A DNA stretch of 64,000 nucleotides, from the NCBI RefSeq assembly GCF_900110485.1, contig NZ_FODY01000001.1:62001-126000 (forward strand). The letters run 5' to 3'. Below are positions 62,535 to 64,000 of the stretch, piece after piece. The first letter of the stretch is position 1; each line of letters opens with the position of its first letter. Below the pieces are notes generated by a model, which was not told the origin of the DNA, made no database searches, and saw nothing but the letters and a program-made list of their open reading frames with translations. The stretch is from Propionispora vibrioides (GTDB lineage Bacteria > Bacillota > Negativicutes > Propionisporales > Propionisporaceae). The translations under genes and the position numbers were made by a program.

Positions 62535-64000
62535 TTAACATTGAAAAATCTGATCAAAGTGATGGTAAAAACGTTCTGCTATATAAGGACGCACCTTTTC
62601 AAATTCGTCGGTTTGCATAACCGTTTCATAGGCGGCCCTCCTGGCCTTCAGCAACAAGTCAAGATCATTGACGATATCTGCTATTTTTAGATCCGGCAAT
62701 CCATGCTGCTGCTCGCCAAAAAAGTGACCGGGACCGCGCAGCAGAAGATCCTGCTCCGCCAAAGCAAATCCATCACTGGTATTTGTCATAACCTGCAGCC
62801 GCTCCTGTGATTCTGGATTGGGGTTATCTGACAATAAAATGCAATAGGACTGATGTTCGCCCCGGCCAATCCGCCCCCGCAGTTGGTGCAGTTGCGCCAG
62901 ACCGAACCGCTCCGCCCCTTCAATGACCATAATAGTAGCATTAGGAACATTGACACCGACTTCAATGACCGTTGTGGCAATAAGCACCTTGATGCTACCC
63001 TCATAAAACCGGCGCATCATCTCATCCTTTTCCAGGTTCTTCATTTTGCCATGAACTAAGCCGCAGGTTATATGCCGAAAATAGGTTTCTTGCAGTTCTG
63101 CATAAAGCTGTGTCGCCGATTGAGCCTGGATTTTTTCCGATTCATCTACTAAGGGGCACACAATATAGGCTTGACGCCCTTTAGCTATTTCATCCGCTAT
63201 AAATTTATAAACTAGCTGCCTGCGGTCCGAACCGCGGACAAAGGTTTTTATTGGTTTTCGCCCGGGCGGCAGCTGCCGTATGGAGGAAACATCCAAATCA
63301 CCGTACACCGTTAAAGCCATGGTACGCGGAATCGGTGTTGCCGTCATAACCAGCACATCAGGCATCATGCCTTTAGCCTGCAGTTTGGCTCGCTGACGGA
63401 CTCCGAAACGATGCTGTTCATCAGTGATTACCAACCCCAGCTTATGAAAACAAACATCTTCTTGAATCAATGCATGAGTGCCAAGGACGATATCAACGCA
63501 GCCGGTCTGAAGCGCTTGGAGCAATTCTTTTCGCTTCCCTTTCGCAAGACTTCCCGTTAAAAGCGCCACTTTAATTCCCAGATCTTCAAGCTGGGCAGCC
63601 AGAGTCTGATAATGCTGTTCCGCCAATATCTCGGTGGGCACCATCATAGCTCCCTGATAGCCATTTTCTACTGTCTTGACTAACGCGATAGCGGCCACAA
63701 CCGTTTTACCGGAACCGACATCCCCTTGCACCATCCGCTGCATAGGCAACGGCTCCTCCATATCCGCTTTGATTTCCAGCAAGGCCTGTCGCTGTCCCTG
63801 TGTAAGCTGGAAAGGAAGCCGTTGTTCAAATTGAGCCACCAAGCTGCCGTCAGAAGCATGCTTGATTCCCAGCACGTCTTTTTTCACGGCATTCTTAGCA
63901 TACAACAAACCGCACTGCAATAGATACAGTTCTTCAAAAGCCAGTCTTTCCCTCGCCTTTTTCAATACCTCCCAATTGTCGGGAAAATGAACCTGCAACA
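62535..64000 (-). CDS. recG: ATP-dependent DNA helicase RecG (5' end outside window)
   Basis: The visible 488 residues form the C-terminal two thirds of RecG (about 680 aa in full). Helicase motifs are intact: QGDVGSGKTVVAAIAL (Walker A), ITDEQHRFGVRQR (DEQH box), TATPIPRTMALTVYGDLD, VIEVGVNVPNATIMVIEGAERFG and LHQLRGRIGRGEHQSYC. RecG remodels stalled forks and Holliday junctions. The N-terminal wedge domain and start lie beyond position 64000. Confidence 0.97.
   Translation of the reverse strand, partial: LQVHFPDNWEVLKKARERLAFEELYLLQCGLLYAKNAVKKDVLGIKHASDGSLVAQFEQRLPFQLTQGQRQALLEIKADMEEPLPMQRMVQGDVGSGKTVVAAIALVKTVENGYQGAMMVPTEILAEQHYQTLAAQLEDLGIKVALLTGSLAKGKRKELLQALQTGCVDIVLGTHALIQEDVCFHKLGLVITDEQHRFGVRQRAKLQAKGMMPDVLVMTATPIPRTMALTVYGDLDVSSIRQLPPGRKPIKTFVRGSDRRQLVYKFIADEIAKGRQAYIVCPLVDESEKIQAQSATQLYAELQETYFRHITCGLVHGKMKNLEKDEMMRRFYEGSIKVLIATTVIEVGVNVPNATIMVIEGAERFGLAQLHQLRGRIGRGEHQSYCILLSDNPNPESQERLQVMTNTSDGFALAEQDLLLRGPGHFFGEQQHGLPDLKIADIVNDLDLLLKARRAAYETVMQTDEFEKVRPYIAERFYHHFDQIFQC

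Overview
This window is a gene-dense chromosomal segment from an anaerobic, endospore-forming Firmicute. The spore genes (spo0A, sigG, spoIIR, spoIVB), the oxygen-sensitive ribonucleotide reductase NrdD/NrdG, the indolepyruvate:ferredoxin oxidoreductase IorAB and the gene order point to the Negativicutes, most likely the Sporomusaceae. That placement is inferred; no rRNA gene is present to confirm it. No tRNA, rRNA, CRISPR array, complete insertion sequence or prophage was seen.

Positions 1-33,300 are almost all on the + strand. The first block holds the Asp23/AmaP/DUF2273 envelope-stress trio, nusB, a TsaD-like paralogue, xseA-xseB-ispA, yuiD, tlyA, nadK, mnmM, argR and recN. The sporulation block is spoIVB, spo0A, sigG, spoIIR and a ylmC-like gene. 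It carries a recognisable sigma-H promoter overlapping a 0A box before spo0A and a sigma-F promoter before sigG-spoIIR. Next come nrdR-nrdD-nrdG behind a tandem pair of NrdR boxes, a radical SAM gene, and a division cluster (pgeF, yggS, sepF, proC, ylmH, divIVA). The rest is mixed: a nitroreductase, a YteA-type zinc-finger protein, an HflX GTPase with an unusual N-terminal JAMM-like domain, a YnbB-type PLP enzyme, a TPR protein, a PRC-barrel protein and a VanW protein.

At about 34 kb lexA and a LysM cell-division-inhibitor-like gene diverge from a shared SOS region with three LexA-box-like sites spaced exactly 28 bp apart. A gene-poor, AT-rich, palindrome-rich stretch follows, leading to a solitary tyrosine recombinase.

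From 36 kb to 60.5 kb nearly everything is on the - strand: a NAL1-like serine protease, a patatin, a methyltransferase and a GAF-GGDEF protein; then a cluster for S-adenosylhomocysteine and methylthioadenosine recycling (aminotransferase, mtaD, ahcY, mtnA, mtnP), and iorA-iorB. The start of iorA appears frame-shifted at a run of five C. Then come surE, queE-queD, a GT2 glycosyltransferase, pssA-psd, a WecG/TagA transferase, a class A PBP with a lipobox, guaB, and a 3D-domain protein behind a c-di-AMP (ydaO/yuaA) riboswitch. The right end has a tautomerase, two poorly characterised + strand genes (an internally duplicated protein and a lone HipA-like kinase) and the 3' part of recG, which runs off the window.

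Two families of short dispersed palindromic repeats (about 150-170 bp with inverted ends of about 20 bp) lie between genes, together with shorter or decayed copies. They look like MITE-type elements. Two decayed copies supply the stop codon of the neighbouring gene.
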